A stretch of DNA of 51,455 nt, from positions 1-51,455 of the forward strand of contig JAFTFV010000027.1 of the NCBI GenBank assembly GCA_017458265.1, read 5' to 3'. The notes under the pieces were generated by a model. That model ran no database searches. It was not told where the DNA came from and worked only from the letters and a program-made list of their open reading frames with translations. This document shows positions 19,420-27,823 of this stretch, in pieces. The position numbers and the translations under genes were made by a program. This DNA is from Bacteroidales bacterium. Its GTDB lineage: Bacteria > Bacteroidota > Bacteroidia > Bacteroidales > UBA932. The number at the start of each line of letters is the position of its first letter. Position 1 is the stretch's first letter.

Positions 19420-20120
19420 AGTTTCTCCTCCTCCATTACCGCAACTATATAGACATTGGCATCGGAAACATCCTTGAGCCAGGCCATTCCATCCTTGACT
19501 CTCACGGCACTGAACTGACGCCCTTCTTCGAATATGACATCTAAATTACTGACAATCTTGACGTCAAGGTTCACCTTGTCCCCTTTTGCAATTTTGGCAG
19601 GAATGCCGGAAACTTCTGAGACAGAGTTGGTAAGGGGATACAGTATCCTTATTGCAAGGAGCCCGTTCTTCTCCTGCAACAGCGAAACCTGTGAAGAGCC
19701 GTCAATGCTGGCAAAATAATTCAATCCGTTCAACCCATATAAACCAGGAACAATCACTGCCGTGATGGGATCCGGAATGCACTTTGCCTGGGTAAATTCA
19801 ACGCGTGTAGAAGCGCCTTCACACGATAGAAGCAGTGCATTGGCACGTTCAGTCTCGTCGTCATTTACGGTGCAGAAAACCACCACTGAACCGATTCCGC
19901 TGTTTCGGTTGACTGCCTGGATGCGGGCCCATTTCGAGTCTTCGACCACAGCCGACCAGTTCTCCCTGTTGCAGTCAATGGCAACAGTCATCTTTCCTCC
20001 CTCGGCCGGGAAGGTGTCAATGTCGGCATTGGCGTTGATGTAAGGCGCCGGTTCCGTTACACATGATCCCACACTCAGGGCGGCAATCGCCATGATGAAG
20101 GAAAAAACTTTCTTTCGCAC
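19416..20120 (-). CDS. BACON-like lipoprotein with PGLYG domain (cassette copy B)
   Basis: A 234-residue lipoprotein; lipobox SVGSC (Cys20). Residues about 30-115 resemble a BACON domain, an Ig-like fold of Bacteroidota surface proteins: FPAEGGKMTVAIDC..NWSAVVEDSKWARI, ending VEFTQ. The second half (about 118-234) begins PDPITAVIVPGLYGLNG and is shared with the other lipoprotein of this cluster (PDPLTLNKNPGLYGVQG), so the two are paralogues. The start is GTG at 20120, overlapping the TAG of the preceding protease gene by one base (TAGTG). The stop overlaps the next protease gene by 4 bp. It may tether, chaperone or inhibit its partner protease; that is inference only. Confidence 0.75.
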   Translation of the reverse strand: MRKKVFSFIMAIAALSVGSCVTEPAPYINANADIDTFPAEGGKMTVAIDCNRENWSAVVEDSKWARIQAVNRNSGIGSVVVFCTVNDDETERANALLLSCEGASTRVEFTQAKCIPDPITAVIVPGLYGLNGLNYFASIDGSSQVSLLQEKNGLLAIRILYPLTNSVSEVSGIPAKIAKGDKVNLDVKIVSNLDVIFEEGRQFSAVRVKDGMAWLKDVSDANVYIVAVMEEEKL

Positions 20121-22405
20121 TATTCTATATTAATTTTCAGTTTCAGATTTTCATTTCTTCCAAGGCTGTATTCAACCTTGGCAACTATCGTATGGACTCC
20201 CTTGGACAGGGTCACGGAAGGGTTTTCAAGCACCTGGCCGTCATACAGCCACCTGACGCTCAGAGGCTCAAGGCTTCCCTTCTTCAGGCTCAGGGAGACC
20301 ACGCTTCCGTCGGTCTTCTGTCCATCAATGCTTATCGTCGCATATCCCATCCTGCCGATGTCCTGATTCTCCGGGACTTCCCGTATGCCAGCGCTCAGGA
20401 TAAGGTCCATGTAGCCGGTGCGGCTCCTTTCGGTGTACATTTCCTGCCACTCTGAGGCTTCCAGGTTCAGTTTTCCGTAGTAGCTGTTGTCGGCATGACC
20501 GGTGAGCGTTGCGGCCAGCGGATATACATAGCCGGAACCCTTGACACCGTAGCCGACATACACATCGGCCCCGTCCGGAATGCGGATATCCTCATCTGAA
20601 ATGTCAACCACGTTCTCTGCAAGAAGGCCATATACCGGAACTTCGATTTCCTTCGTAAGGACCCTTTCCGTGCCGATGTCAACAATCACGTAAAGCGCCT
20701 CTGCGTCACCTCCCTGCACATAATTGTCAAAGACGACCTTTTCCAGCCTGCTGCCAACATAAGGGAACAGTTCCGAAGCGCTCCAGCGCACGGCGCCCAT
20801 GCAGTCTCCGTAATCCCTTGCAGGAAGCGGATAGAAAATCTTGGTTGCCGACTGGTCATACTTCTTCAGTTCCACGACCGAGGTTTCGCCGTTCCGGTAA
20901 AGGACTATCGGCAAATATGCGCTGCGACCGTCCAGGACGCCATATTCCACCGCCTTGCGGTAGCCTTCCCTGGTTGCCAATACCTTGAATGGAATGTCCC
21001 TGGTATCATCCGGAAGGTCCAGGAGGAAACTGCCCTCCCGGTCTGTCACGGAGACAATTTCGGCGGCGTCTGAGCTCACAATCACGCCCTGCACCGGAAG
21101 GCCGTCATTACCGGAAACCTTGCCGGTAATGATGGAGCCGTGTCCCTTTATGATACGTGCCGATACGCCCTCTGCGCCCACGCTTATATCCGAGATATGG
21201 TAATCAGTCTCTGCCCCGTCCCAGTCCTTCATGTCCAGGAAAACGCAGCCCGAAATGCCCGGGAAAGGCACTCCTTCATGGCTGCCTGTGAAATTCATGG
21301 AGAACCTGTCAGACGACGGGACGATATATGCGCAGGGGTGTTCTGCAGATGCATTGAGGTTGTTGTATACCATCCACTCGTTCCACATCTGTGATGCCGG
21401 CATATTGCCTACAGTCCTTTCAGATGCGTCGATATGATACACCAGAAGTCCCTTCGGAAGCGGTGCATCCCAGCCTTCTCCATACCTTGCCTCCACTATG
21501 AAGTACTCCCCTTCCGTTGACGTTGGAATCATATAAGCCTCATCTTCCTGAACCGGGCCGACGGTAATCCTTCCTTCCGGAATCTCCGGAATCTCCTCAA
21601 TCCAGCCAAGCATCCTCCGCTCAAGCGCATTCAGGTAAGGCGGAGTCTTCCCCGAGTCGTTGTAAAGCCCCATGCCCATGAGGGCGAAATCATACATGCC
21701 ACCCGCAACGCCGCCCTGGGCGCCGTCGGTGTCATAAAAATCCGGAAGTCCCAGCGCATGCCCGAACTCATGGCAGATTGTGCCGATGGATGCGAACACC
21801 GTTCCTGTATTCCCGGAAAGTTCCGAAGAGCAGATATACCTTCCCAGCTTCTTGCCGTCAAAAACGGCATTCTGAACCATCTTGTTGGTGCTTTCCTGGG
21901 CATCGGCATGCTTTGACCAGATTGCCTCGGCGGGGCCGTGGTCTGCCTCATTGTATCCTGCATAGCAGTAAATGACAAGATCAAGGATGCCGTCTCCGTC
22001 TGAATCGTATACTGAAAAATCGATATCGCCGTCAAGGAGAAGGCAGGCATCGTGAAGGGCGAGCTCCGGGGCCCTGTCTCCCTTGAGGCCGGCATTGCCG
22101 CCATAGTAGCTCAGCGTCTTGTCAAGGGTAACGGCCGGCAGAACGTCGAAGACAGGAGTGAACCTCCCATTGGAATTGTCAGTGTAATAATCCTTCACAG
22201 ACCCGTTTGCGCCATCCTGGGAGTAGCCCTGCTCATTGAGCATAGCTTCCAGCCTGGGGCCGATATCGTCAAAAGAGAAAGCGACGTCTGAAAAGGCCAC
22301 CGGGATTACCGGAATGTGCACTTCACCGAGCGGCGTGAAAGCCGGCTGGGCCCGGACAGAAGCGGCTGCAAGGCACGAAAGCAGTATGAGAGCGAACCTT
22401 TTCAT
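20120..22405 (-). CDS. Secreted M6-family metalloprotease with carboxypeptidase-regulatory-like domain, no propeptide (cassette copy A)
   Basis: A 761-residue secreted protease. Signal peptide (1-19), then almost immediately the catalytic domain: its HIPVIPVAFSDVAF (30-43) aligns with residues 108 onward of copy B, so the propeptide is absent. Active site HEFGHALGLPD (212-222), Met-turn candidate ALMGMG, calcium-like loop DSDGDG (134-139). After the catalytic domain comes a carboxypeptidase-regulatory-like beta sandwich (about 425-495: ITGKVSGNDGLPVQGVIVSS), a further beta-rich region, and the terminal Ig-like module (WLYDGQVLEN...KGVHTIVAKV) also found in copy B. ATG overlaps the lipoprotein stop in ATGA. 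Substrate unknown. Confidence 0.88.
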   Translation of the reverse strand: MKRFALILLSCLAAASVRAQPAFTPLGEVHIPVIPVAFSDVAFSFDDIGPRLEAMLNEQGYSQDGANGSVKDYYTDNSNGRFTPVFDVLPAVTLDKTLSYYGGNAGLKGDRAPELALHDACLLLDGDIDFSVYDSDGDGILDLVIYCYAGYNEADHGPAEAIWSKHADAQESTNKMVQNAVFDGKKLGRYICSSELSGNTGTVFASIGTICHEFGHALGLPDFYDTDGAQGGVAGGMYDFALMGMGLYNDSGKTPPYLNALERRMLGWIEEIPEIPEGRITVGPVQEDEAYMIPTSTEGEYFIVEARYGEGWDAPLPKGLLVYHIDASERTVGNMPASQMWNEWMVYNNLNASAEHPCAYIVPSSDRFSMNFTGSHEGVPFPGISGCVFLDMKDWDGAETDYHISDISVGAEGVSARIIKGHGSIITGKVSGNDGLPVQGVIVSSDAAEIVSVTDREGSFLLDLPDDTRDIPFKVLATREGYRKAVEYGVLDGRSAYLPIVLYRNGETSVVELKKYDQSATKIFYPLPARDYGDCMGAVRWSASELFPYVGSRLEKVVFDNYVQGGDAEALYVIVDIGTERVLTKEIEVPVYGLLAENVVDISDEDIRIPDGADVYVGYGVKGSGYVYPLAATLTGHADNSYYGKLNLEASEWQEMYTERSRTGYMDLILSAGIREVPENQDIGRMGYATISIDGQKTDGSVVSLSLKKGSLEPLSVRWLYDGQVLENPSVTLSKGVHTIVAKVEYSLGRNENLKLKINIE

Positions 22406-23103
22406 CTTTCAACGATAAAGTAAACAGATTCGCTCTGGCGCAGCCACACCATGGTGGGCGTGCTCCTTACTACGGTTACGTTCCTGAAGGTCTCCGTATA
22501 GTCTGAAAGGCCCTGGGTGACGGTTTTGAAGGTAAGGAAGGGTATGACGTCCCCTGATACGAGATTTTCAGGGATGTTGCCAAGTGCGCTCACGGTGAGG
22601 GTGAGAGGGTCTACCAGCCTGTAGGACCATCTTTCCCCGTAGTGAAAGCTGCTTGCCTGACGGCCCTGGTTAAGGAGCACGTCGCCGCCCTGAACTCCGT
22701 AGAGACCGGGATTCTTGTTCAGCGTGAGAGGATCCGGTGCGGTCTGGCTCACTGTGACAACCGTGCTGTAATCGTCGGCCGATATGGTGATTTCCGAACT
22801 GCGGGGATATTCGCCTTCGTTGGGTAAAACGTCAAGTGAGAGCGTCCAGATGTTCTTTTCACCGCGGGACTTCTCCCCTATCCTTATCCAGGATGTCTCC
22901 TTGGGAAGGGTGGCGGTCCAGGCGGCGTCGCAGGTTACTGTGAGCGTTACATTTGCACCGTCCGGCGAAACGGGAAGCTCGAAATCTCCTACCTGACGGT
23001 TGACCACAAGGAAGCCGGCCACATCGGGATCCTTTTTCTCGGGCTCCACGCAGGAAATGACCGCTGCCGCAATGGCCAGATATGCCGCCAGGCGTACTTT
23101 CAT
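22402..23103 (-). CDS. BACON-like lipoprotein with PGLYG domain (cassette copy A)
   Basis: First gene of the cassette: 233 residues, lipobox AVISC (Cys18). A BACON-like domain spans about 35-120 (LPVSPDGANVTLTVTCDAAWTA...SWIRI, ending VTVSQTAPDP). A C-terminal domain begins PDPLTLNKNPGLYGVQGGD and ends SVYFIVER. Domain order and both signature phrases match copy B, although overall identity looks low, indicating an old duplication. The gene has its own -7 box at 23128-23135. No sugar-binding or catalytic residue can be pointed out; BACON domains are generally thought to bind mucin or to act as linkers. Confidence 0.75.
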   Translation of the reverse strand: MKVRLAAYLAIAAAVISCVEPEKKDPDVAGFLVVNRQVGDFELPVSPDGANVTLTVTCDAAWTATLPKETSWIRIGEKSRGEKNIWTLSLDVLPNEGEYPRSSEITISADDYSTVVTVSQTAPDPLTLNKNPGLYGVQGGDVLLNQGRQASSFHYGERWSYRLVDPLTLTVSALGNIPENLVSGDVIPFLTFKTVTQGLSDYTETFRNVTVVRSTPTMVWLRQSESVYFIVER

Positions 23104-23127
23104 ATTTTTTTAATTAAGGTACAATCG

Positions 23128-23135
23128 CAAATATA
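23128..23135 (-). promoter_or_regulatory. -7 box of BACON/M6 cassette (TATATTTG)
   Basis: Minus-strand TATATTTG, 24 nt upstream of the ATG at 23103. It is the only promoter-like box seen for the four-gene cassette, because all downstream junctions overlap. Confidence 0.55.
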
Positions 23136-23147
23136 GCAATTATTGTT

Positions 23148-23155
23148 TATATTTG
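23148..23155 (+). promoter_or_regulatory. -7 box of CaCA exchanger gene (TATATTTG)
   Basis: Exact -7 consensus, 24 nt before ATG 23180. An in-frame TTG at 23153 lies within this box and is not the start. The box is 12 bp from the divergent cassette box, so polymerases would compete for this region. Confidence 0.55.
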
Positions 23156-23179
23156 CACACTCAAAAAAGAGAGAAGGAA

Positions 23180-24133
23180 ATGTTGGTATCAGTAGTATTG
23201 TTTCTTGCAGGTCTTGCACTTGTGGTCGTGGGGGCAGATGTCCTTGTAGACGGAGCCAGCGGAGTGGCACGCCGCGTGGGACTGAGCGAATTCGTCATCG
23301 GCCTCACCATAGTGGGAATGGGAACATCGGCACCGGAGATGGTCGTGAGCCTTCTGGGTGCAATCGAGGGAAAGGGAGATGTAGCAGTGGGAAACGTCGT
23401 GGGGTCCAACATTTTCAACACCCTCCTTATCCTTGGCCTTACGGCCGTGCTGCTTCCCATCGGCATAACTTCCGGCAACCGCAAGAGGGATATTCCCATG
23501 AACCTTGTGGTAACGGCGCTTTTCATTTTCCTTGGCCTGGAGGCCACAATTTTCGGTTTCGGGACCGACGGCCTTTCAAGGATCGACGGCTTCATCCTCA
23601 TCGGCCTTTTCCTGGCATACATGGTTTACAGCTTCATTGAAGGAAAGGATGACAAGCCGGCAGAGGAAGAATCGGCAAAAAAGCCGCTGTGGCTCAATAT
23701 ATTGATGATTCTTGGAGGTCTCGCAGCGCTCACGTTCGGCGGCGATCTCTTTGTGAACAATGCCACCAAAATCGCGTCCGAGCTTGGCGTAAGCGAGAAA
23801 TTCATCGCCATCACCATCCTCGCCGGGGGCACTTCCCTGCCGGAACTTGCCACCTGCGTTGCCGCCGCTGCGAAGAAGAAAGGGCAGCTGGCCCTTGGCA
23901 ACATCCTGGGTTCGAATATTTTCAACATACTGCTCATACTTGGATTATCCTCTGCCATCAGACCGCTTTCATTCGAGAACATCAACCTTGTAGACATGGG
24001 CATGCTTCTCCTGAGCGCTCTGGCCCTCATCCCCTGTGTATTCCCCAAAAAGAACAGGCTGGGGCTGGCAGACGGCATCATCTTCCTCCTTATATGGGTT
24101 GGGTATATGGCTTACTTGATAATTAATCTATGA
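23180..24133 (+). CDS. CaCA-family Na+(or H+)/Ca2+ exchanger, YrbG type
   Basis: A 317-residue inner-membrane antiporter of about ten transmembrane helices. Both alpha-repeats that line the ion path are clear: GMGTSAPEMVVSLLGAI...VGNVVGSNIFN (about 47-80) and AGGTSLPELATCVAAAA...LGNILGSNIFN (about 205-245). They are related in sequence and oppositely oriented in the membrane, with the conserved acidic residues present (E53 and the second-repeat Glu). A charged cytoplasmic loop (EGKDDKPAEEESAKK) divides the halves. The ATG at 23180 is preceded by GAAGGAA and follows the promoter. It overlaps the mscS gene by 4 bp, suggesting a joint ionic or osmotic role. Confidence 0.9.
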   Translation: MLVSVVLFLAGLALVVVGADVLVDGASGVARRVGLSEFVIGLTIVGMGTSAPEMVVSLLGAIEGKGDVAVGNVVGSNIFNTLLILGLTAVLLPIGITSGNRKRDIPMNLVVTALFIFLGLEATIFGFGTDGLSRIDGFILIGLFLAYMVYSFIEGKDDKPAEEESAKKPLWLNILMILGGLAALTFGGDLFVNNATKIASELGVSEKFIAITILAGGTSLPELATCVAAAAKKKGQLALGNILGSNIFNILLILGLSSAIRPLSFENINLVDMGMLLLSALALIPCVFPKKNRLGLADGIIFLLIWVGYMAYLIINL

Positions 24134-25065
24134 TTCACCTCCTCATGCAGGCTGCAGACGGCGCAGTCATAGCTCAGAAACTGAGCCCCGATTCCCTTGC
24201 CGTCAAGAAAGAAGTTCTTGTGGAAACCCTCAGGAACACTCCTCCCGATCAGCTTCTGCAGCAGTTCACATCGGCCGCGGTGGGCTTCGGACTCAAGGTC
24301 CTTGGGGCACTGCTCATCTATGCTATCGGCGCCTGGATAATCCAGATAGTCAAGAAGAGTCTCAAGAAGGGCTTTGCCAGAAAGAACACTGAAAAGACAA
24401 TCGCATCCTTCACCTACTCGCTTGTGACGATAATCCTCTGGGTAATTGTCATTATCATTGCAGTGAGCACGCTGGGCGTGAATACATCCTCTCTTGCAGC
24501 GCTTCTTGCTGCCGGCGGCATGGCAATAGGCATGGCCCTCAGCGGCACCGTCCAGAACTTTGCCGGCGGTATCATGATACTGGTCTTCAAGCCTTTCAAA
24601 GCCGGGGATTTCATTGAGGCGCAGGGCTTCAGCGGCACCGTGAAGGAAGTTAACATCGTGAGCACCAAACTGCTCACGACAGACAACAGGGTTGTCATAC
24701 TCCCCAACGGAGCGCTCTCCAACGGGAACATCAACAATGTCAACACCCTGCCCCTGAGAAGGGTAGACATCAACGTGAGCGTGGCCTACGGCTCGGATGC
24801 CACGGCAGTCAAAAACGCCATTCTGGAGATTGCGGCCGGCATTCCGGAGATCATAGACTCCAAGACCCCCGGTGCCGCAGATCCGTTCGTAGCCTTGATG
24901 TCACTGGAATCAAGCAGCGTAGACTTCGTTGTGCGCTGCTGGGTGAAGGCTCCTGATTACTGGGGCGTAAAATTCGGCCTTACGGAGGCCATCTACACAC
25001 AACTGCCCGGGAAGTACGGAATCCAGTTCCCCTTCCCTCAGGTGGATGTGCACATCAAGAGTTAG
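24130..25065 (+). CDS. Small-conductance mechanosensitive channel, MscS family
   Basis: A 311-residue channel protein that opens under membrane tension to release solutes during hypo-osmotic shock. It has an amphipathic N-terminus, two transmembrane helices (about 50-72 and 92-112), and the pore helix TM3 rich in Gly and Ala (LAALLAAGGMAIGMALSG). It continues into the conserved QNFAGGIMILVFKPF and beta-domain signature (DNRVVILPNGALSNGNI). The C-terminal alpha/beta vestibule ends QFPFPQVDVHIKS. Length is close to E. coli MscS (286). The start overlaps the exchanger stop (ATGA). Its TAG interlocks with the stop of the convergent acyltransferase gene (TTAG). Confidence 0.93.
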   Translation: MIHLLMQAADGAVIAQKLSPDSLAVKKEVLVETLRNTPPDQLLQQFTSAAVGFGLKVLGALLIYAIGAWIIQIVKKSLKKGFARKNTEKTIASFTYSLVTIILWVIVIIIAVSTLGVNTSSLAALLAAGGMAIGMALSGTVQNFAGGIMILVFKPFKAGDFIEAQGFSGTVKEVNIVSTKLLTTDNRVVILPNGALSNGNINNVNTLPLRRVDINVSVAYGSDATAVKNAILEIAAGIPEIIDSKTPGAADPFVALMSLESSSVDFVVRCWVKAPDYWGVKFGLTEAIYTQLPGKYGIQFPFPQVDVHIKS

Positions 25066-26201
25066 AGTTCTTCCTTGGACAGCACAGGGTTGCTGTAGAT
25101 GTGAAGAAGAATGGCACGGAGCTCGTCCTGGTCAAGGGTGGGCTCCACTTTTTTGAGCTGGCCCTCAATGTATGCCTTGAAGGATTCGAGTTCTGCAGGG
25201 GTGTACTTGTCTGAATACTTGCCACCGGGATTTACAATGTCGTAGGCCATGTAGTTGGTCTTCCAGAGCTTGTAGCCGCTTATGATGCGGCGGTCCAGGC
25301 AACGGCGGATGCTCTGGTAACGGTCGTTCTTGTCACAACCGGCTGCCTCACGGATCTCTTCCTCCGAAAGGGGTTTGTTGATCTCGAGATGGACGTTGCC
25401 CTTCTGCTGTTTTATGCCCATGAGAATGCTCTGGAGGTCTTCATTCTCTGTCTTCACATACTTCTGGGAACGGGAGATGAGAAGCTCGCGCGCCTTGAGG
25501 ATGTCACATGATTCGTATTCGTAAGAGATGCTCATGGGGACTATATTCAGTTCCATGAAATTCTGCACGAAATCCTTGGTGCCGCTCATGTCGCACATCT
25601 TGAGAAGGCCCTGTTCGGTGGTGTCAATGCCGTTTTTAGTACGGCCCTGGCGCTGGGCAATCCAGACAGAGCCCGTGCCGGAAGTCACGGTTTCCCTTAT
25701 GTACTTTGACAGCAGCTGTGAGCTCAGGTACAGTTCCCTTGCCGATATGCCCCTGATGACCTTGATCATGCGGTTGGAACGGATGAGAAGTTCAACCGTT
25801 TTATGGCTCAGGAGGTTGTCTCCTACGGCAATCTGCGTCATGGGCAGATTGTTGCGGAAGAGGACTATCTGGGTAAAAGCAGGGTCAAGGATGATATCCC
25901 TGTGGTTGGACATTGCAAGATAGCAGCCGTCTATGGACTTGATGTTCTCCAGACCATTGTATGTAAACTCCTTCACCGTAGTCTTTATTACCCATTCCAC
26001 GGCCTTGGACATGACCAGGGACTGGAATTCGTCAACTGAATGGATGCTCTGGAGGATGTCCCTCAGGTAGGTTTCAGGCTGGTTGGGGAATATGTACTTG
26101 GATACCCACGGCGTTGCAGGGTGAAGTGATACTCTGGCAAGCGCAGCGGCGGCTTCTTCGTCATTGAAGGGAGCTATGTCTGAAAATTCAGTAAGGTCCA
26201 T
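25062..26201 (-). CDS. PlsB/PlsC-like glycerolipid acyltransferase with atypical HX5D motif
   Basis: A 379-residue protein resembling glycerol-phosphate acyltransferases. Block I is SNHRDIILD, where the aspartate lies six residues after the histidine (HX5D) instead of the classical HX4D, with another Asp at H+2. Block III-like WIAQRQGRTKNG and block IV-like IVPMSISYEYES occur in the right order, closest to the PlsB/DHAPAT pattern. There is no clear membrane span, so peripheral attachment is likely. The start is set at ATG 26201: longer frames would overlap queA and the promoter at 26230-26260. Expected role is phospholipid or ornithine-lipid synthesis; the acceptor is unknown. Confidence 0.7.
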   Translation of the reverse strand: MDLTEFSDIAPFNDEEAAAALARVSLHPATPWVSKYIFPNQPETYLRDILQSIHSVDEFQSLVMSKAVEWVIKTTVKEFTYNGLENIKSIDGCYLAMSNHRDIILDPAFTQIVLFRNNLPMTQIAVGDNLLSHKTVELLIRSNRMIKVIRGISARELYLSSQLLSKYIRETVTSGTGSVWIAQRQGRTKNGIDTTEQGLLKMCDMSGTKDFVQNFMELNIVPMSISYEYESCDILKARELLISRSQKYVKTENEDLQSILMGIKQQKGNVHLEINKPLSEEEIREAAGCDKNDRYQSIRRCLDRRIISGYKLWKTNYMAYDIVNPGGKYSDKYTPAELESFKAYIEGQLKKVEPTLDQDELRAILLHIYSNPVLSKEEL

Positions 26202-26229
26202 AAACGTTCTTTTTAACCAACTAACTCTA

Positions 26230-26260
26230 CAAAGGTAGAAAATTATTCCGCCCTTTCCAA
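26230..26260 (-). promoter_or_regulatory. Acyltransferase promoter inside the queA 3' end (-33 TTG, -7 TACCTTTG)
   Basis: On the minus strand TACCTTTG (26237 to 26230) has TTG 20 bp upstream (CAA at 26258-26260). The -33 element lies within queA coding sequence and the -7 box just after its stop, fixing the acyltransferase start at 26201 with a leader of about 25 nt. Confidence 0.65.
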
Positions 26261-27454
26261 GAGAGAGGAGTCTCCGTAGCTGAGGAATCTGAACCCGTGT
26301 GAGAGCGCATAATCGTAGATTGTTTTCCAATCCCCTTTCACAAAGGCAGATACCAGAAGGATGAGTGTGCTCTCAGGCTGGTGGAAATTCGTCACCATGC
26401 GCTTCACAATGCGGAACTCAAAGCCCGGAACGATGATTATCCTGGTCCCGAGGGAAAGTTCATCCTTCCCCGTCCTTTCCAGGTATTTCACAATGGCATC
26501 AAGGGCCTCTCGCGTGCTGTACGGATACTCCCTTGTATAAGGAACCCACTGGCCGATATCCTCAGGCTCTCCCTTTTCGATGATGCTTACGCCGGCATAG
26601 TACAGGGATTCCAGTGTGCGTACGCTTGTGGTTCCGACGGCGGTGACGCCTTCTTCACAGTCCCGCAGCTTTTCCAGAAGCGCCTTCTTGACAAGAAAGG
26701 GCTCACGGTGCATTGGATGCTCACTCACAAGCGAACCCTTAACTGGCAGGAACGTGCCGGCACCGACGTGCAGGCATACGTTTTCTTCCCTTATACCCTT
26801 CTCCCTTATTGCCTGAAGCACATTCTCCGTGAAATGCAGACCGGCCGTAGGTGCAGCCACAGACCCTCTCCATTTGGCATAAAGGGTCTGATAGCGCTCC
26901 GTGTCGATGCTCTCAGACTCCCTGTTAAGATACGGAGGGATAGGAATGGTCCCGCATATCTCCAGAACCCTGGAAAAAGGAATGCCGCCATCCCAGGTGA
27001 ACGTGACCTTCCCCGTCCTGCCGTCTCTTCCGGCCGGCTCTGCCTTAAGATTCAGGGCCGATATCGCAGGATCATCCTGCGGATTGTAGAGACTGAGGAC
27101 GTCGTCCTTCCACTTCTTTGCATTTCCAACCACGCAGGTCCACGTGGTTTTTGCCGATGCGGCGAAAGCCGTGACATACTCTGCCGGCTCTACAGGTTCA
27201 AGGCAGAAAATCTCTATATGGGCTCCGGTATCCCTCTTGAAATGAAGGCGGGCGGGTACAACTTTGGTATCGTTGAATATCATAAGTGAATCTGCCGGAA
27301 GAAGTGAGGGCAGTTCACGGAACACATATTCTGAAACCTTTCCGTCCTTATAATGCAGGAGCTTGGATGAATCCCTCTCCGGGAGAGGGTATTTCGCTAT
27401 CCTGGAGTCATCCAGGGCATAATTATAATCTTCTATGTGTATCTCAGGAATCAT
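26243..27454 (-). CDS. queA: tRNA preQ1(34) S-adenosylmethionine ribosyltransferase-isomerase QueA
   Basis: Transfers and isomerises ribose from SAM to preQ1 in tRNA, giving epoxyqueuosine at wobble position 34. Family motifs are in order: FNDTKVVPARL (near 60-70), AAPTAGLHFT, VGAGTFLPVK, and TTSVRTLES. The end FLSYGDSSLLE matches QueA C-termini. At 403 residues it is longer than E. coli QueA (about 356), as in other Bacteroidota homologues. The ATG at 27454 (MIPEIHIEDY) is chosen because the in-frame GTG at 27484 lies over the -7 box. No other queuosine genes are nearby. Confidence 0.95.
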   Translation of the reverse strand: MIPEIHIEDYNYALDDSRIAKYPLPERDSSKLLHYKDGKVSEYVFRELPSLLPADSLMIFNDTKVVPARLHFKRDTGAHIEIFCLEPVEPAEYVTAFAASAKTTWTCVVGNAKKWKDDVLSLYNPQDDPAISALNLKAEPAGRDGRTGKVTFTWDGGIPFSRVLEICGTIPIPPYLNRESESIDTERYQTLYAKWRGSVAAPTAGLHFTENVLQAIREKGIREENVCLHVGAGTFLPVKGSLVSEHPMHREPFLVKKALLEKLRDCEEGVTAVGTTSVRTLESLYYAGVSIIEKGEPEDIGQWVPYTREYPYSTREALDAIVKYLERTGKDELSLGTRIIIVPGFEFRIVKRMVTNFHQPESTLILLVSAFVKGDWKTIYDYALSHGFRFLSYGDSSLLERAE

Positions 27455-27473
27455 GAGAATTGCGTTTTCAAGG

Positions 27474-27481
27474 CAAATATA
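27474..27481 (-). promoter_or_regulatory. queA -7 box (TATATTTG)
   Basis: Minus-strand exact -7 consensus, 19 nt upstream of ATG 27454. No TTG at the usual -33 distance. TTTACA/TGTAAA half-sites cluster 60-120 bp upstream. Confidence 0.55.
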
Positions 27482-27620
27482 CACACTTTATTTGGAATAC
27501 GGAATTCTTGCAGATAATCGTGCTTACCGCCCTGTTTGTATTTACAAAATTGAATTGGTTTACACGGATGGTTTGTTCGGATTTGTAAACAGAGGTAAAC
27601 AAAGTTACAAGTGCGAATTA

Positions 27621-27640
27621 CGCCCTGCAACCCCAGGGCG
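27621..27640. other. GC-rich hairpin (7-bp stem, 6-nt loop)
   Basis: CGCCCTG, loop CAACCC, CAGGGCG: a perfect 7-bp stem within AT-rich DNA. No T-run follows on either strand, so it is not a standard terminator. It could be a structured part of an unrecognised RNA or a remnant of a mobile element. Confidence 0.4.
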
Positions 27641-27823
27641 GGCAACCGATAATCAAATGTTCCACACTAATAGTATATTACTAATAATCAGTTATTTATA
27701 TGGTTTTATATGTAATATAACTTTAGTAAAATACACGTGGCCGGAATCGAAAAATACCGCCACGAGCCGTTTTGAGGCGGCCAAAATTATGTAAATTCAT
27801 TTATTTTCAGTTATTTATAATTC

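Noticed and set aside
19920-19950. CCATTTCGAGTCTTCGACC, similar to part of the hddC repeat
   Set aside because: It matches only a short core, lacks the GTC start and the GAGAAATC end, and is explained by the lipoprotein codons.
17620-22405. M6 proteases as type IX secretion cargo
   Set aside because: Neither C-terminus shows the conserved T9SS sorting domain; both end in an Ig-like module shared between the two. Ordinary Sec export is assumed.
27435-27794. A 119-codon plus-strand open frame leaving queA into the AT-rich region
   Set aside because: It starts inside queA on the opposite strand, lacks a promoter at a fitting distance, changes composition along its length, and has no family resemblance.
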